NCBI RefSeq assembly: GCF_027853965.1
Contig: NZ_JAQGLB010000013.1
Coordinates: 124,001-188,000, forward strand
DNA: 64,000 nt
Direction: 5' to 3'
From: Saccharopolyspora indica
GTDB lineage: Bacteria; Actinomycetota; Actinomycetes; Mycobacteriales; Pseudonocardiaceae
The number at the start of each line of letters is the position of its first letter. Positions within the stretch are counted from its first letter, which is position 1. Positions 46,530 through 56,600 of this stretch are shown here, piece after piece. The notes below the pieces were generated by a model that searched no databases, had not been told where the DNA came from, and saw only the letters and a list, made by a program, of their open reading frames with translations. The translations under genes and the position numbers were made by a program.

Positions 46530-47627
46530 ATGTCACGGATCCGCACCGCGCTCGCCGCGCTGGCGGGGCTCGTCCTCGCCGCCGCGCCTGCTTCCGCCGC
46601 CCCCGAACCCGCCGCCATCCCGGGCCACGCCCTGGTCGGCTACCTGCACGCCAGCTTCGCCAACGGCTCCGGCTACGTGCGCATGGCCGACGTGCCCGCC
46701 GAGTGGGACGTCATCGACCTGGCCTTCGCCGAACCGACCTCCCCCACCTCCGGCCAGCTGGAGTTCACCCGCTGCCAGGCCGCCGAGTGCCCGAACGTGG
46801 AGAGCGACGAGGAGTTCCTCGCCGGGATCCGCGCCAAGCAGGCCGAGGGCAAGAAGGTGCTGCTGTCGGTCGGCGGCGCCAACGGCCAGGTGCGGCTGGA
46901 GACCGCCGCCGCGCGCGATGCGTTCGTGTCGTCGGCGGCGGCGATCATCGACCGCTGGGGCCTGGACGGCATCGACATCGACTTCGAGGGCCACTCGCTG
47001 GAACTCGCGCCCGGCGACACCGACCTGAAGAACCCGACCACCCCGGTGGTGGTCAACCTGATCGGCGCGCTGCGCGCCCTCAACGAGCGCTACGGCCCGG
47101 ACTTCGTGCTGACCATGGCACCGGAGACGTTCTTCGTGCAGGTCGGCTACCAGCACTACGGCGGCGGCACCGGTGCCGACCCGCGCGCGGGCGCGTACCT
47201 GCCGGTGATCGACGCGCTGCGCGCGGACCTGGACCTGCTGCACGTGCAGAACTACAACTCCGGCCCGGTCATGGGACTGGACGGCCAGTACCACACAATG
47301 GGCAACGCGGACTTCCACGTGGCGATGATCGACATGGTGCTGACCGGCTTCCCGCTGGCGGGCAACCCGAACAACACCTTCGCCCCGCTGGCCCCCGAGC
47401 AGGTCGCGATCGGCCTGCCCGCGGCCAACCCGGCGGGCAACGGCTTCACCCCGGTGCCGGAGGTCCACAAGGCCCTCGACTGCCTGCGCGCGGGCACCGG
47501 CTGCGGCACCTACAAGCCGCACGGCACCTACCCGAAGCTGCGCGGCCTGATGGCCTGGTCGATCAACTGGGACGTCTACCACAACAACGAGTTCGCCAAG
47601 GCCCACGACGCCTACGCGATCCGGTAG
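46530..47627 (+). CDS. Secreted GH18 chitinase
   Basis: A 365-residue exported glycoside hydrolase that cuts chitin. Residues 1 to about 26 are a signal peptide (RTALAALAGLVLAAAPASA). The catalytic motif DGIDIDFE lies at 146-153 with E153 as the acid. SVGGANGQVRLE, LTMAPETFFVQVGYQHYG and GLMAWSINWDVYHN are further family landmarks. No carbohydrate-binding or fibronectin domain is present, so it is a single-domain enzyme of the Streptomyces ChiC-like/subfamily A kind. Start at ATG 46530. Promoter at 46451-46489. Confidence 0.93.
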   Translation: MSRIRTALAALAGLVLAAAPASAAPEPAAIPGHALVGYLHASFANGSGYVRMADVPAEWDVIDLAFAEPTSPTSGQLEFTRCQAAECPNVESDEEFLAGIRAKQAEGKKVLLSVGGANGQVRLETAAARDAFVSSAAAIIDRWGLDGIDIDFEGHSLELAPGDTDLKNPTTPVVVNLIGALRALNERYGPDFVLTMAPETFFVQVGYQHYGGGTGADPRAGAYLPVIDALRADLDLLHVQNYNSGPVMGLDGQYHTMGNADFHVAMIDMVLTGFPLAGNPNNTFAPLAPEQVAIGLPAANPAGNGFTPVPEVHKALDCLRAGTGCGTYKPHGTYPKLRGLMAWSINWDVYHNNEFAKAHDAYAIR

Positions 47628-47652
47628 GACCCGTTGCGGCCCAACAGATTTC

Positions 47653-47690
47653 GGCCGGGGCGAGGAGCACGCGCACTCCTCACCCCGGCC
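47653..47690. terminator. Bidirectional terminator
   Basis: Inverted repeat with 15-bp arms (47653-47667, 47676-47690), one mismatch and an 8-nt loop, between the convergent chitinase and flavoprotein genes. Confidence 0.75.
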
Positions 47691-47701
47691 GGATCCAGCG
47701 C

Positions 47702-48931
47702 TCAGCCGAAGCTGCGGAGGTACTCCTCGGCCCCCTCCGGGTCGAGCAGCCAGGTCTGGAAGTCCGCCGGGTCGTCGAAGCCGTCGGCGAAGCGGTCGCG
47801 GATCTCGGGGTGCCGGGCCGCGGCGGCCACGAGCCGCTGCACGTGCGGCTGGGCGGGCCGCAGCGAGGTGTTCGTCCACGACACCACGTGCCGCGCGTGC
47901 CGCCAGAACTCCTCGAAGCTCCGCTGCATCCAGGACCGGTCGAACTCCTGCGCACCGCGCGCCACGATGCTGTCCAAATAGGACTCAGCGCACCGGCTGG
48001 CGACGTTGGCGCCCTGTCCGGTGATCGGGTCGTTGGCCACCACGGCGTCGCCCATGCCCAGCACCACCGCACCCGACGGGAGTTCGGCGACCGGCTTGCG
48101 CACCACCGGGGTCACGCCACCGGTCAGGGTGGCGCGCTCGTCGGTCAGCTCGGCACCGGCGAACCGGGCGTGCTCCCACGGCAGGTGCTCGCGCATCAGC
48201 TCCAGCATCCGCGCCCACTGCTCGCCGCCGCCGGGGCGATCCGACCAGCAGTCCATCGGACCGCCCGGGATTCCCTCGTACAGCAGGACATCGCACGCCC
48301 CGCCGAAGGTGCAGCCGGGGATGACGTAGATGTCGCCGACACCGGGAATCGACGTCGCCCGGAGCAGACCGGCGTCGGGCTCGTCCGGCGACGGAGCCGC
48401 TCCGCGCACGTAGGCGACCGCCAGCGCCCGCTGCGGCGCGGTGAACGGCGAGTGCCGCGCGTCGCGCTCGAAGATGCGGCCGAGCTCGCCCGCGCCCGTC
48501 GCGACCACCGCCAGGTCGTGGCGCGCGGCCATCTCGTCCAGCTCGGAGGCGGTGATGTCGCGGTACTCCACGGCACCGCCTCGCTCGGCGAACAGCTCCA
48601 GCCAGCGCGCCATCTTCACCCGCTGGTCCACCGACTGCGCGGGCCGGGAGAACCGGCCCCGCCAGTCCAGCAGCCGCCCCTCCCCCGGCTTCTCGACGAC
48701 CTTGCGCAGACCGGTGATCGGCGGTGCTTCGCCGTCCCAGAAGTTCAGCCCGCGGGCCCGTTCAGCGGCCAGCGCGGTGCCGAACATGGCCTGCGTGGAC
48801 ATCACCCGCCCACCGCGGATCTGCTCGGGCGTGCGCCCGGAGACCAAGGTCACCTCGTACTGCTCGGCCTGCAGGCCGAGCGCCAGCTGCAGCCCGGCCT
48901 GCCCCGCCCCGACGATCAGGACCTTCCGCAT
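47702..48931 (-). CDS. Styrene monooxygenase-like FAD enzyme (StyA type)
   Basis: A 409-residue two-component-type flavoprotein monooxygenase. The FAD motif is VLIVGAGQAGLQLALGL at residues 4-20. SGRTPEQIRGGRVMSTQAMF and later MGDAVVANDPITGQGANVAS (the second FAD contact) match the StyA/IndA group, which epoxidises styrene-like or indole-like substrates with reduced FAD from a partner reductase. No StyB-like reductase gene is nearby. Start at ATG 48931; the upstream frame is within the spacer and mshC region. Substrate unknown. Confidence 0.87.
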   Translation of the reverse strand: MRKVLIVGAGQAGLQLALGLQAEQYEVTLVSGRTPEQIRGGRVMSTQAMFGTALAAERARGLNFWDGEAPPITGLRKVVEKPGEGRLLDWRGRFSRPAQSVDQRVKMARWLELFAERGGAVEYRDITASELDEMAARHDLAVVATGAGELGRIFERDARHSPFTAPQRALAVAYVRGAAPSPDEPDAGLLRATSIPGVGDIYVIPGCTFGGACDVLLYEGIPGGPMDCWSDRPGGGEQWARMLELMREHLPWEHARFAGAELTDERATLTGGVTPVVRKPVAELPSGAVVLGMGDAVVANDPITGQGANVASRCAESYLDSIVARGAQEFDRSWMQRSFEEFWRHARHVVSWTNTSLRPAQPHVQRLVAAAARHPEIRDRFADGFDDPADFQTWLLDPEGAEEYLRSFG

Positions 48932-48965
48932 TTCCCGCCCGTCCTCTCCCGCGCGTCGACGTCGT

Positions 48966-49002
48966 GAGGGGCGCCGGTCCCAGTCCGGAACCGACGCCCC
49001 TC
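48966..49002 (-). terminator. Terminator of mshC
   Basis: Inverted repeat with 13-bp arms (48966-48978, 48990-49002), one mismatch and an 11-nt loop, 9 bp beyond the mshC stop. Confidence 0.7.
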
Positions 49003-49011
49003 CAACCGGAT

Positions 49012-50247
49012 TCAGAGCTCGACGCCGAGCAGGGCGTCGACGGCCGTGCGGATCAGCGCCGGCGCCCCGGCGTCGGAGCCGCCGGTCGTCAGCGCTTCCT
49101 CCGCCCAGGCGTCGATCGCCCGCAGCGCCCGCTGCGTGTCGAGGTCGTCGGAGAGCCGGTCGCGCAGCTCGGCGACCGCGGCTTCCGCCGACGGGGCCGA
49201 CTCCAGCTCGACGGCCTGGCGCCAGCGCGCCAGCCGCGCCGCGCCCGCGGTCAGCGCGTCGGCCGTCCACGAGCGGTCGGTGCGGTAGTGGCCGTCCAGC
49301 AGCGCCAGCCGGATGGCCATCGGGTCCACCCGGTCGCCGCGCAGCCGGGAGACGAACACCAGGTTGCCCTTGGACTTGGACATCTTCTCGCCGTCCAGCC
49401 CGATCATCCCGGCGTGCACGTAGTGCTTGGCGAACGGGAACTCACCGGTCAGCGACTCGGCGTGCGCGGCGCTGAACTCGTGGTGCGGGAAGATCAGGTC
49501 CGAACCGCCGCCCTGCACGTCGAAGCCCAGGCCCAGCCGGTTCAGCGCGATGACCGAGCACTCCAGGTGCCAGCCCGGCCGGCCCGGCCCCAGCTCGGAC
49601 TCCCAGGACGGCTCGCCGTCGCGGGCGGCCCGCCACAGCAGCGCGTCCAGCGGGTGCTCCTTGCCCGCCCGGTCCGGGTCGCCGCCGCGCTCGGCGAAGA
49701 AGCCGCGCATGGTCTCGTCGTCGTAGTTCGACTCGTAGCCGAAGCGGCCGCTGGCCCGGTGGCGGAAGTAGATGTCCGGGTGCTCGTCGTCGAGCCGGTA
49801 GGCCGCACCGGAGGCCAGCAGCTTGCCGACCGCCTCGACGATCTCCGGGATGGACTCGACAGCGCCGACGAAGTCCGCGGGCGGCACCACCCGCAGCGCC
49901 TCCATGTCCTCGCGGAACAGCGCGGTCTCGCGCATCGCGAGCACCACCCAGTCCTCGTGGTCGCGCTCGGCGCGCTCCAGCAGCGGGTCGTCGATGTCGG
50001 TGACGTTCTGCACGTAGTGCACCTGGTGACCGTTGTCCAGCCACACCCGGTGGACCAGGTCGAACGCCAGGTAGGTGGCGGCGTGACCGAGGTGGGTGGC
50101 GTCGTACGGCGTGATGCCGCACACGTACATCCGCGCGACCGCACCGGGCTCGGTGGGTTCGACCGAACCGGCCGAGGTGTCGAAGAGGCGCAGCGGACGT
50201 GGCGTGCCCGGCACTCGAGGCACGGGAACCGATGACCAGGGTTGCAT
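49012..50247 (-). CDS. mshC: L-cysteine:1D-myo-inositol 2-amino-2-deoxy-alpha-D-glucopyranoside ligase
   Basis: A 411-residue ligase that attaches cysteine to glucosaminyl-inositol in mycothiol synthesis. It is built like cysteinyl-tRNA synthetase without the anticodon-binding domain: zinc Cys in YVCGITPYD, the HIGH equivalent [12 protein letters not shown], and [22 protein letters not shown] supplies another Cys. The ATG at 50247 gives [14 protein letters not shown], the MshC-specific N-terminus. Length matches M. tuberculosis MshC (414). It shows that this organism uses mycothiol. Confidence 0.96.
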   Translation of the reverse strand: MQPWSSVPVPRVPGTPRPLRLFDTSAGSVEPTEPGAVARMYVCGITPYDATHLGHAATYLAFDLVHRVWLDNGHQVHYVQNVTDIDDPLLERAERDHEDWVVLAMRETALFREDMEALRVVPPADFVGAVESIPEIVEAVGKLLASGAAYRLDDEHPDIYFRHRASGRFGYESNYDDETMRGFFAERGGDPDRAGKEHPLDALLWRAARDGEPSWESELGPGRPGWHLECSVIALNRLGLGFDVQGGGSDLIFPHHEFSAAHAESLTGEFPFAKHYVHAGMIGLDGEKMSKSKGNLVFVSRLRGDRVDPMAIRLALLDGHYRTDRSWTADALTAGAARLARWRQAVELESAPSAEAAVAELRDRLSDDLDTQRALRAIDAWAEEALTTGGSDAGAPALIRTAVDALLGVEL

Positions 50248-50670
50248 GCACCCGACCTTAAACGTCCGCCTCGGGTGGACGCCGCCATCCGGGGGATAGC
50301 CAGTATCACATCGTGGGAGGACCGGCTGGCCCGAACGCCGCCGCGGCCGCGCGGGCGCCCTGGGCCGGAACACCCCGGACCGCGCATTCCAGCACAGCGA
50401 GATCCTTTGCATCCGCCACTCGGCCACAACGCCACTGAAGTGGGATCATCAGTTCCGAAAAGGGAATATCCGCACGCCAAAATCATTACATCATGCCTGG
50501 TCAGAAGCGCGGAAATGCATTTCTCCGCGAAATGCAGATCTTCGCCCGATCTGCTGAGCGCGAGCTTTTCCGGAGCATGATCGGCGAACGGAACCGAAAG
50601 GAGTCGACGGCGAATCCGGGCATCGTGATCGCAACCGGCGGTGTCCCGGCGGAGCGGGTGGAGGCGATCG
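50248..50670 (+). promoter_or_regulatory. 423-bp divergent region between mshC and proV
   Basis: No credible gene. The part from about 50430 to 50600 is markedly AT-richer and likely carries the proV promoter. GAAATGCATTTC (50512-50523) is a perfect 12-bp palindrome and GAAATGCA recurs at 50529-50536, forming an 8-bp inverted repeat with 50516-50523; this may be an operator. The remaining leader of about 130 nt before the proV GTG could be an untranslated leader. Confidence 0.5.
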
Positions 50671-51711
50671 GTGACTTCGGTACGCGTGGAACGGCTCTAC
50701 AAGATCTTCGGGCCGCAGCCGGCCGAGCTGGTCCGCCGCGTGGAGCGCGGGGCCGGTCCGGACGAGATCAAGGCGGCCGGTGGCACCGCCGCGGTGGTGG
50801 ACGCGTCGTTCGAGGTGGCGGAGGGCGAGACGTTCGTCGTCATGGGCCTGTCCGGCTCCGGCAAGTCGACCCTGATCCGGATGCTCAACGGGCTGCTCGC
50901 GCCGACCGCGGGCCGGGTGCTCGTCGACGGCGAGGACGTCACCGCGATGTCCGGCAAGGTGCTGCGCGCGATGCGCCAGGAGAAGATGAGCATGGTCTTC
51001 CAGCACTTCGCGCTCTTCCCGCACCGGACCGTGCTGGACAACGTCGGCTACGGGCTGCGGATCCGCGGCGCGGGCGAGGACGAGCTCGCCGAGAAGGCCA
51101 CCGAGGCGCTGAACCTGGTCGGCCTGGAGGGCTGGGGCGACCGCTACCCGCAGCAGCTCTCCGGCGGGATGCGCCAGCGCGTCGGCCTGGCGCGCGCCCT
51201 GGCCGCGCAGACCGACGTCCTGCTGATGGACGAGGCCTTCAGCGCGCTGGACCCGCTGATCAAGCGCGAGATGCAGGACCAGCTGCTCGACCTCAACGCC
51301 CAGCTGGGCAAGACGATCATCTTCATCACCCACGACCTCGACGAGGCGATGCGGCTGGGCGACCGGATCGCGATGATGCGCGCCGGGCGGATCGTGCAGA
51401 TCGGCACCGCCGAGGAGATCCTGCGCGAACCGGCCGACTCCTACGTCGCCGAGTTCGTCCACGACGTGGACCGCAGCCGGGTGCTCACCGCGGCGACTCT
51501 GGCGAACCCGCAGGTGATCGCACCGACGGGCGCCGAACCGGTGGACGCGGGCACACCGCTGCGGGAGCTGTTCCTGCGGCTCGGCGGCCGACCGGACCCG
51601 GTGCCGGTGGTCGACGGGCAGCAGCGCCTGCTCGGCGCGGTGACACCGGCCGCGATCTTCGAGGCGCTCAGCCGCGAGCCCGAGACGGCCGAGGAGGCAT
51701 CCGATGCGTGA
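50671..51711 (+). CDS. proV: Glycine betaine/proline ABC transporter ATPase
   Basis: A 346-residue ATPase energising osmoprotectant uptake. Walker A is GLSGSGKST, the signature LSGGMRQRVGLARALA, Walker B VLLMDEAFSALDP, and the switch His is in IFITHDLDEAM. The N-terminal VERLYKIFG and a C-terminal region with weak CBS-like sequence (ELFLRLGGRPDPVPVVDG) suggest a shortened osmosensing module. GTG start at 50671 with GGAGG. It overlaps proW by 8 nt. Confidence 0.93.
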   Translation: MTSVRVERLYKIFGPQPAELVRRVERGAGPDEIKAAGGTAAVVDASFEVAEGETFVVMGLSGSGKSTLIRMLNGLLAPTAGRVLVDGEDVTAMSGKVLRAMRQEKMSMVFQHFALFPHRTVLDNVGYGLRIRGAGEDELAEKATEALNLVGLEGWGDRYPQQLSGGMRQRVGLARALAAQTDVLLMDEAFSALDPLIKREMQDQLLDLNAQLGKTIIFITHDLDEAMRLGDRIAMMRAGRIVQIGTAEEILREPADSYVAEFVHDVDRSRVLTAATLANPQVIAPTGAEPVDAGTPLRELFLRLGGRPDPVPVVDGQQRLLGAVTPAAIFEALSREPETAEEASDA

Positions 51712-52591
51712 GGTGCTCACCCAGTTCGAGCTGCCGCGGATCCCGGTCGGCAGCTGGTTCGCGGCGGTGGTGGACTGGCTGAACGACAGCATCGGCCCGG
51801 TGTTCGACTTCGTCGACCTGGTGCTGCGCTCGGCGGTCGGCGGGCTGGCCCAGGCGCTGACCTTCCTGCCGCCGCTGGTCGTGGTGCTGGTGTTCGCCGC
51901 GCTCGGGTGGTGGCTGCGCAGCTGGCGGTTCGGCCTGTTCAGCCTGATCGGCTTCGGGCTGATCGCCAGCGTGCAGGAGTTCGAAGCGGCGATGCAGACC
52001 CTGTCGCTGGTGCTGGTGGCCACCGCCATCGCCATCGCCATCGGCATCCCGGTGGGCATCCTGATGGCGCGCAGCAGCGAGGTCAGCGCGGTGCTGCGGC
52101 CGGTGCTGGACCTGATGCAGACCATGCCCGCCTTCGTCTACCTCGTCCCGGTGATCGTGTTCTTCAACATCGGCGAGGTGCCGGGCGTGGTGGCCACCGT
52201 GATCTTCGCGCTGCCGCCGGGCGTGCGGCTCACCGAGCTCGGCATCAGGCAGGTGGACACCGAGGTGGTCGAGGCCGGCGAGGCCTTCGGCGCCCCGCCC
52301 CGCAAGATCCTCACCGGCATCCAGCTGCCGCTGGCCATGCCGTCGATCATGGCCGGGGTCAACCAGGTGATCATGCTGGCGCTGTCGATGGTGGTCATCG
52401 CGGGCATGGTCGGCGCGCCCGGCCTCGGCTCGAACATCTACGAGGCGGTCACCAGGGTCCAGCTCGCCCAGGGCTTCGAGGCCGGACTGGCGGTGGTGAT
52501 CCTGGCGGTCTACCTGGACCGGATCACCGCCGTGCTCTCGGACCGCTCGCCGGTCGCGCGGGCGGAGCGCAAAGCGGCCAGGACCGGCTGA
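51704..52591 (+). CDS. proW: Glycine betaine/proline ABC transporter permease
   Basis: A 295-residue membrane permease. It has about seven hydrophobic segments, an N-terminal hydrophilic stretch (RIPVGSWFAAVVDWLND), and the EAA loop EVVEAGEAFGAPPRKILTGIQLPLAMPSIMAGVN for coupling to ProV. The start overlaps the proV end by 8 nt, indicating coupled translation. Member of the proV-proW-proX operon. Confidence 0.94.
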   Translation: MREVLTQFELPRIPVGSWFAAVVDWLNDSIGPVFDFVDLVLRSAVGGLAQALTFLPPLVVVLVFAALGWWLRSWRFGLFSLIGFGLIASVQEFEAAMQTLSLVLVATAIAIAIGIPVGILMARSSEVSAVLRPVLDLMQTMPAFVYLVPVIVFFNIGEVPGVVATVIFALPPGVRLTELGIRQVDTEVVEAGEAFGAPPRKILTGIQLPLAMPSIMAGVNQVIMLALSMVVIAGMVGAPGLGSNIYEAVTRVQLAQGFEAGLAVVILAVYLDRITAVLSDRSPVARAERKAARTG

Positions 52592-52628
52592 GCCCGGTCC
52601 GCCAGCCGCCGCGGAAAGGCAGGTAGCA

Positions 52629-53528
52629 ATGTTGTCCAGCAGGAGATCGCGGAGATTCGCCGCACTGCTCGCCGCACTGGCCGCGCTGGTCCTGGTCGCC
52701 GCCGGCTGCGGCGGCCGCGAGCCCCAGACCGGGCAGGAGTCGAAGACGATCAACATCGGCTACATCGCCTGGGACGAGGACATCGCGGTCACCTACCTCT
52801 ACAAGGAGCTCCTGGAGCGCAAGGGCTACGCCGTCAACGCCACCGAGCTGGAGGTCGGCCCGATCTACGCCGGGCTCGCCCAGGGCAACCCGGACCTGTT
52901 CCTGGACGCCTGGCTGCCGCAGACCCACGCCGACTACTGGCAGCAGTACGGCCCGCAGCTGGAGGACCTCGGCGTCTGGTACGACCAGGGCACGCTGAAC
53001 ATCGCGGTGCCGAAGTACCTGACGGACGTCAACTCGATCGAGGACCTCAAGGGCCGGGGCCCGGAGTTCGGCGGCGTGATCACCGGCATCGATCCGGGCG
53101 CCGGGCTGAGCCGCACCACCAAGGACAGCGCGATCCCGGCCTACGGCCTCGGTGGTGAGTACGCCCTGCAGACCTCCTCGACCACGGCGATGCTGGCCGC
53201 CCTGGAGAAGGCGACCAAGGAGCAGAAGCCGATCGTGGTCACCCTGTGGCACCCGCACTGGGCCTACGCCCGCTACCCGCTCAAGGACCTGCAGGACCCG
53301 AAGGGCGCGATGGGCCAGGCCGAGCAGCTGCACGCCGTCGGCCGCGCCGGATTCGCCCAGGACTTCCCCGAGGTCACCGAGATGATCAAGAAGTTCAGGC
53401 TGACCGACGACCAGCTGGCCTCCCTGGAGAACGAGATCAACAACGCGCAGAAGGGCCAGGAGCAGCTGGCGGCCAGGAAGTGGGCCGACGCCCATCCTGA
53501 GGTGATCAACACCTTCGCCGGTCCGTGA
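52629..53528 (+). CDS. proX: Glycine betaine-binding lipoprotein
   Basis: A 299-residue substrate-binding protein. The signal peptide ends in a lipobox (LVAAGC, Cys about residue 27), so it is anchored outside the membrane. The mature part belongs to the OpuAC family, with INIGYIAWDEDIAVTYLYKE, DLFLDAWLPQTHADYWQQYG and VVTLWHPHWAYARYPLKDL; several Trp residues could form the aromatic box for quaternary amines. Start at ATG 52629 after AGG-rich spacer. Last gene of the operon, followed by a terminator. Confidence 0.94.
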   Translation: MLSSRRSRRFAALLAALAALVLVAAGCGGREPQTGQESKTINIGYIAWDEDIAVTYLYKELLERKGYAVNATELEVGPIYAGLAQGNPDLFLDAWLPQTHADYWQQYGPQLEDLGVWYDQGTLNIAVPKYLTDVNSIEDLKGRGPEFGGVITGIDPGAGLSRTTKDSAIPAYGLGGEYALQTSSTTAMLAALEKATKEQKPIVVTLWHPHWAYARYPLKDLQDPKGAMGQAEQLHAVGRAGFAQDFPEVTEMIKKFRLTDDQLASLENEINNAQKGQEQLAARKWADAHPEVINTFAGP

Positions 53529-53538
53529 CGGCGCGCTG

Positions 53539-53569
53539 GAGGGCCGGTGGCGGCACCCCACCGGCCCTC
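53539..53569 (+). terminator. Terminator of proX
   Basis: A perfect 12-bp inverted repeat (53539-53550 and 53558-53569) with a 7-nt loop, followed by TTCTCC. It starts 10 bp after the proX stop and separates the operon from the Rhs gene. Confidence 0.8.
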
Positions 53570-53690
53570 TTCTCCGGGAAACCAGGGCGTTGGCACGACG
53601 TTGGTCCGGCGTTGGCGTTCTCGCTGATCATTCGGCCAGGTGTGGCCGCGCCTGGAGGCAGCGGCGGTTTCCGGACATCGAGGTGCTGTT

Positions 53691-56600
53691 GTGGGTAATC
53701 CGCTGGTGGCGGAGCGCGAGGATTCGACGAAGTCGTTCAGCGGCGTGCCGATCCTGGAATCGGTCGATGAGACGAAGAAGGCCATCGAGTCCGGTGACTG
53801 GGCCTCCGGAGTCATGGGTGCGGTCGGGACCGGGCTGGACGCGCTGGGCATGGCGCTGGATCCGTTCGGGGCGATCCTCTCGGCCGGTGTCGGCTGGCTC
53901 ATGGAGCACGTCGGCCCGCTCTCAGACGCACTGGATTCGTTGACCGGCGATGCGGATCAGATCAAGGCCCACTCGGAGACCTGGAAGAACGTCGCCGCCG
54001 AGCTCGGTGAGATCAACACCGAGATGACCAACATGGTCAACAGCGACGTCGCCGACTGGGCCGGGGAAGCCGCCGATTCCTACCGCAAGCGCAGCGAGGA
54101 CACCGGAAAGCTCATCGAAGCGGCCCAGAAGGCAGCCGAAGGCGCCTCCGAAGGAGTCGGCACCGCAGGCGAAGTCGTGGCCGCCGTGCGCACGCTGGTG
54201 CGCGACATCATCGCCGAACTCGTCGGCAGCCTCGTCTCGTGGGCCCTGCAGGTGCTGGCCACGCTGGGCCTGGCGATGGCCTGGGTCGTGCCGCAGGTCG
54301 TCATGGCGGTGGCGAAGACCGCCGCGAAGATCGCCAAGATCACCACGAAGCTGGTGAAGGCGATGAAGTCGCTGGGCAAGCTGTTCAAGAAGCTCAAGGA
54401 CGGCTTCGGCGACGCCAAGAAGGCCCTCGACAAGATCAAGAAGGACAGCGGCGGCTCCGGCAACAAGCCCGACAGCCCCAAACCCGACCGTGGCAAGGGC
54501 GACAACGGTCCCAACAACAAGCCCGACAACAACGACCCGGCATCCACCCACTCGCAGAGCACGGGCGGAAACGAGTCGCGCGGCGGCAATCCCCCGGACA
54601 GCACGCCCCGCTCCCCGGACAGCACGCCCAGATCCCCCGACAGCGGTCCGACGCCCTCCCCGCCACCCGCGCGCGACAGGGGCCTGGGCGGCCAGCCCGG
54701 CAGCCGCGGTGGTTCCAACACCGGCAGCAACAAGCCCGAGAACCCCCGCGACCGCGCCGTCGGCACCGACGACCGGAAGTACATCTCCGACCCGGTCGAC
54801 GTCGCCACCGGCGAGGTGGTGATGACCCAGGTGGACCTGACCATCGCGGGCAGCCCCGACCTGGTCCTGGAGCGCACGCACATCTCGTCCTACCGGGCAG
54901 GCCGCTGGTTCGGCGCCTCCTGGTCGTCCACTGTGGACCAGCGCCTGGAGGTCGACGAGGAGAACGTCTGCTACTTCTCGGCCGACGGCATGATCCTGGT
55001 GTACCCGATCCCCACCGCGGACGCGCCCGTGCTCCCGGTGGAAGGGCCGCGGTACCCGTTGCGGCGGACCGCTGACGGCTACCGCCTCGACGACCGAGCC
55101 GGGACGCTGGTCTTCACCGCCGTCGCGGGCAGCGGCGAACGGCTGCTGCCGCTGGTCGCGGTCGAGCGGGCGAACGCCCCGCGGATCACGATCGAGCACT
55201 CCGCCGACGGCGCGCCCAGCGCGATCCGGCGTTCCGACGGCTACGAGGCGCGGTTCACCACCGAGCGCGGCCGGATCGTCGAGGTGGCGGCCGTGAGCAC
55301 GGCGGACGGCAGCGCCGTCCCGGTCGTCGAGTTCGGCTACGACGAGCGCGGCAGGCTGACCCGGGTGGTCAACTCCACCGGCCGCGCGATGACCTTCGAC
55401 TACGACGAGAGCATGCGGCTCACCGGCTGGCAGGACCGCACCGGCACCTGGTACCGGTACTCCTACGACCGGACCGGGCGGTGCGTCCGCACGGTGGGCG
55501 TCGAGGACTTCTTCAACGGCACCTTCAGCTACGACCTGGACAACCGCATCACCCGGCACACCGATGCGCTCGGGTGCACCAGCGAGTTCCACCTCAACCC
55601 GGCGGGCCAGCTGATCGCGGAGGTCGATCCGCTCGGCCACGCCAAGCGCTACAGCTGGGACCGCTACGACCGGCTGCTGTCCCGCACCGACGAGCTGGGC
55701 CGGACGACGCGCTACACCTACGCCGACGACGGCGAGCTCGTCGCCGTGATCCGCCCCGACGGATCGGAGGTGAAGGTCGCGGCGACCGCGGAGGGCGGTC
55801 TGTCGCTGGAGGTCCAGGACGAGGACGCCGTCGACCGCCGCGAGTACTCCCCCACCGCGGCACCGGACCTGTTCTCCGACCAGGTCGGGATCGCTCCGCC
55901 GCTGCCGAGCGCGGGCTTGCCCAATCCGCTCGACGAGGAGTCGCCGACGGCGGTTCCCGGGGAGCGGGACCTGTTCGGCCGGCCGCGGACGACCCGCACC
56001 GCATCCGGTGCCGCGGTGCGGATCGGCTGGACGGTCGAGGGCAAGCGCTCGGTGCGCACCGGACCGCTCGGGCGCCACGAGACGTGGCACTTCGACGCCG
56101 AGGGCAACGCCGTCGAGCACCGGGGCGCCGCCGGGCAGGTGACCCGGCGCGGTCACGGCCCGTTCGGCCTGCCCGTCGTCGACACCGACCCCGCCGGCGG
56201 GCGCACCCGCTACGCCTACGACCGCGAGCAGCGGCTGGTCACCGTCACCGACCCGCAGGGGTTGACCTGGCACTACACCTACGACCCCGCGGGCAGGCTG
56301 GTCGAGGAGGTGGACTTCGACGGCCGCCGCCTGGTCTACGCCTACGACGAAGCCGGGCAGCTGATCCGCATGACCAACGGGCTCGGCCAGGTCACCGAGT
56401 ACACCTACGACGTGCTGGGCAACGTCGTCGAGCGGCGGACACCGGCGGGCACCACCACCTACGACTACGACCACCTCGGCAGGCTGGTGCGCGCGACGAA
56501 CCGGGATTCCGTCCTGGAGATCGTCCGCGACCGCCACGGGCGGGTGATCGCCGAATCGGTCAACAGGCTCGCCGTCCGCTGGAGCTACGACGAGACCGCC

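Noticed and set aside
50541-50670. Possible c-di-AMP riboswitch in the proV leader
   Set aside because: A short stretch (GGCGAATCCGGG, 50608-50619) recalls part of the ydaO motif, but the other conserved blocks and a matching fold could not be found.
50493-50670. Small ORF upstream of proV starting near 50493
   Set aside because: It has no ribosome site, covers the AT-rich promoter region and palindrome, and shows no protein-like pattern.
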